Source: Desulfobia sp.
Lineage (GTDB): Bacteria > Desulfobacterota > Desulfobulbia > Desulfobulbales > SURF-16
Assembly: GCA_030608985.1 (NCBI GenBank)
Contig: JAUWDC010000063.1
Coordinates: forward strand, 1-6,810
Direction of reading: 5' to 3'
DNA: 6,810 bases
Part shown: positions 5,710-6,810 of the stretch, one piece after another
Numbering within the stretch: the stretch's first letter is position 1
Layout: the number at the start of each line of letters is the position of its first letter
Position numbers and translations under genes: made by a program
The notes under the pieces: generated by a model
Seen by the model: only the letters and a program-made list of their open reading frames with translations
What the model was told of the DNA's origin: nothing
The model's database searches: none

Positions 5710-6756
5710 TTAAAATAAAGATGGTTGTTTCACTCCCGGCACAGGAGTTTCACTTTCCTGCCGGTTCCTCGTTAATGGTTCTTCCTTGGTATCGATAATT
5801 TCATTTCCGGTCAGGTAAAGAAATCGCTCCATGAATCTCTGGTATTCACTCCACTGATATCCAGGCTTATCCACCTGTGAGCTGAGACGCTCCACGTAAT
5901 TTATCTTGGAGTCCAGATCATCGAGAAAGTTGAGTATAAAAGCCTCATGAAGCATGGGTAAACTGGGGGAGCCAAATTCATATCGACCATGATGGCTTAA
6001 AATGAGATGCTCAATCCTCATGGCAATATCCTCAGGAAATTCCTTCAGCTTGGCGATATGCTCATGCAGCATCTCAACGCCTATGACCATATGGCCCACA
6101 AGACGACCTCTATCCGTATAGTCAAAAGGAGGGACAGGGTAGGAAAACTCCTTTATCTTACCAATATCATGAAGAATTGCCCCGGAAATGAGCAATGAAC
6201 GATCAATAGAAGGGTAAAGACCGGCGACCATATCTGCCAGACGGGTTACATTAAGGGTATGCTCAAGCAAGCCGCCCAGATAGGCATGATGCATATTTTT
6301 TGCTGCAGGGGCCTGATAAAAATCATCGGTAAAGGTGCTATCCTTAAGAAAATGAAGAAGAAGTTTCTTAAGATGTGGATCTGCTATACTCTTTACAATC
6401 TCAAGCAGTTCTGCTGCCATTTGAGCTATATTGCATGAAGTTGCTGGTGCAAACTGTGTCAAATCCACTTCATTGTCAGCAATCTTATGCAGGGAATTGA
6501 TCTTCAACTGGATTGCGCCCTTGTAACTCTGGGCCTGACCAACCAGGCGAACAACTCTTCCTGGAGGACATTCTTTCTCCCAGCGATCAGCATTATCCCA
6601 CACCCTGCCGGTCAATGTCCCTGTTTTATCCATGACATGTATTGTCAGGTAAGGCTTTCCCGCTCTGGTCTCAGCCTTGGCCATCTCGCTGACCAAAAAC
6701 AGGCCCTCAACTTTCTGGCCATCCTTAATATTTTCTACACAATCCCCCTTCTCCAT
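5710..6756 (-). CDS. YhaM-type OB-fold/HD-domain 3'-5' exoribonuclease
   Basis: Predicted cytoplasmic metal-dependent nuclease/phosphohydrolase of the YhaM family, which in Bacillus trims RNA (and DNA) from the 3' end. Numbering from the ATG at 6756, residues about 13-95 look like an OB-fold nucleic-acid-binding domain (LFLVSEM, YLTIHVMDKTGTLTGRVWD). The HD domain follows with H157, H166 (LLEHTLNV), the HD pair in ILHDIGKIKE (H196-D197), GH at 221-222, SHHGR (H255-H256) and LDDLDSK (D279, D280, D282), so the metal ligands look complete. The tail from about 320 is hydrophilic, probably disordered, and ends in QPSLF, resembling a sliding-clamp-binding pentapeptide. An in-frame GTG two codons upstream (6762) is possible, but it lies inside the GAGGTG ribosome-binding site that sits 3-5 nt before this ATG, so I prefer the ATG. 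First gene of the visible run, 22 nt before holB. Family assignment is strong; RNA as the actual substrate is inferred. Confidence 0.88.
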   Translation of the reverse strand: MEKGDCVENIKDGQKVEGLFLVSEMAKAETRAGKPYLTIHVMDKTGTLTGRVWDNADRWEKECPPGRVVRLVGQAQSYKGAIQLKINSLHKIADNEVDLTQFAPATSCNIAQMAAELLEIVKSIADPHLKKLLLHFLKDSTFTDDFYQAPAAKNMHHAYLGGLLEHTLNVTRLADMVAGLYPSIDRSLLISGAILHDIGKIKEFSYPVPPFDYTDRGRLVGHMVIGVEMLHEHIAKLKEFPEDIAMRIEHLILSHHGRYEFGSPSLPMLHEAFILNFLDDLDSKINYVERLSSQVDKPGYQWSEYQRFMERFLYLTGNEIIDTKEEPLTRNRQESETPVPGVKQPSLF

Positions 6757-6780
6757 CTCCACCTCGTATCTTTATGTAAT

Positions 6781-6810
6781 TCAGTATAATTTCTATAGTT
6801 TAAAACTTGT
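6781..6810 (-). promoter_or_regulatory. Possible -10 region upstream of the HD-domain gene
   Basis: On the minus strand TATACT (about 6783-6788, 5 of 6 matches to the -10 consensus) lies about 26 nt before the ATG in a very AT-rich stretch. A -35 box at normal spacing would fall at or beyond the window edge, so the promoter cannot be confirmed. Confidence 0.25.

Noticed and set aside
6757..6762. GTG at 6762 as the start of the HD-domain gene
   Set aside because: It sits inside the GAGGTG ribosome-binding site for the ATG six bases downstream; it cannot be excluded but is less likely.
1..6810. A CRISPR array, toxin-antitoxin pair, phage or defence island
   Set aside because: No spaced long direct repeats, integrase, transposase or defence-type domains are seen; the genes are mostly conserved housekeeping families.

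Overview
The window is a compact run of seven genes, all on the minus strand, so transcription runs from high to low coordinates. In transcription order they encode: a YhaM-type HD phosphohydrolase/3'-5' exoribonuclease with an OB-fold; the DNA polymerase III clamp-loader subunit delta' (HolB); a PSP1-domain, cysteine-rich RicT/YaaT-like protein; methionyl-tRNA synthetase (MetG); a 100-residue protein I do not recognise; a MinD/FlhG-like P-loop ATPase; and a one-unit YggT-family membrane protein. No RNA gene, CRISPR array, transposase or phage gene is visible.

The gene content and moderate base composition suggest a Gram-negative anaerobe, most likely a Desulfobacterota ('deltaproteobacterial') lineage. 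This is inference from family type and neighbourhood; no taxonomic marker is decisive. The holB-yaaT-metG association recalls Bacillus subtilis, where yaaT directly follows holB and the Met-tRNA synthetase gene lies nearby, so the core looks like an old conserved neighbourhood.

Layout: 5710-6756 yhaM-like; 22-nt gap; 4692-5687 holB; a 175-nt spacer (4517-4691) holding repeats and a possible weak promoter; 3557-4516 ricT/yaaT, which overlaps metG (1650-3560) by 4 nt (ATGA); 20-nt gap; 1327-1629 unknown small gene (GTG start), which overlaps the ATPase gene (563-1327) by 1 nt (TAATG); a 93-nt spacer that is mostly a tiny MITE-like element; 167-469 yggT; then 1-166 without a gene, containing oppositely oriented heptanucleotide repeats. 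The overlaps and short gaps suggest one or two transcripts, possibly re-initiated in the 4517-4691 spacer.

Functionally the genes link replication (clamp loader; the HD protein ends in a clamp-binding-like QPSLF), RNA turnover (YhaM-like, RicT-like), translation (MetG) and cell-surface or polar organisation (MinD/FlhG-like, YggT). I find no clear new multi-gene defence or metabolic system. The best leads are the 49-bp element with 8-bp flanking direct repeats at 494-558, the C-terminal clamp-motif candidate in the HD protein, and the unknown gene fused translationally to a MinD/FlhG-like ATPase.
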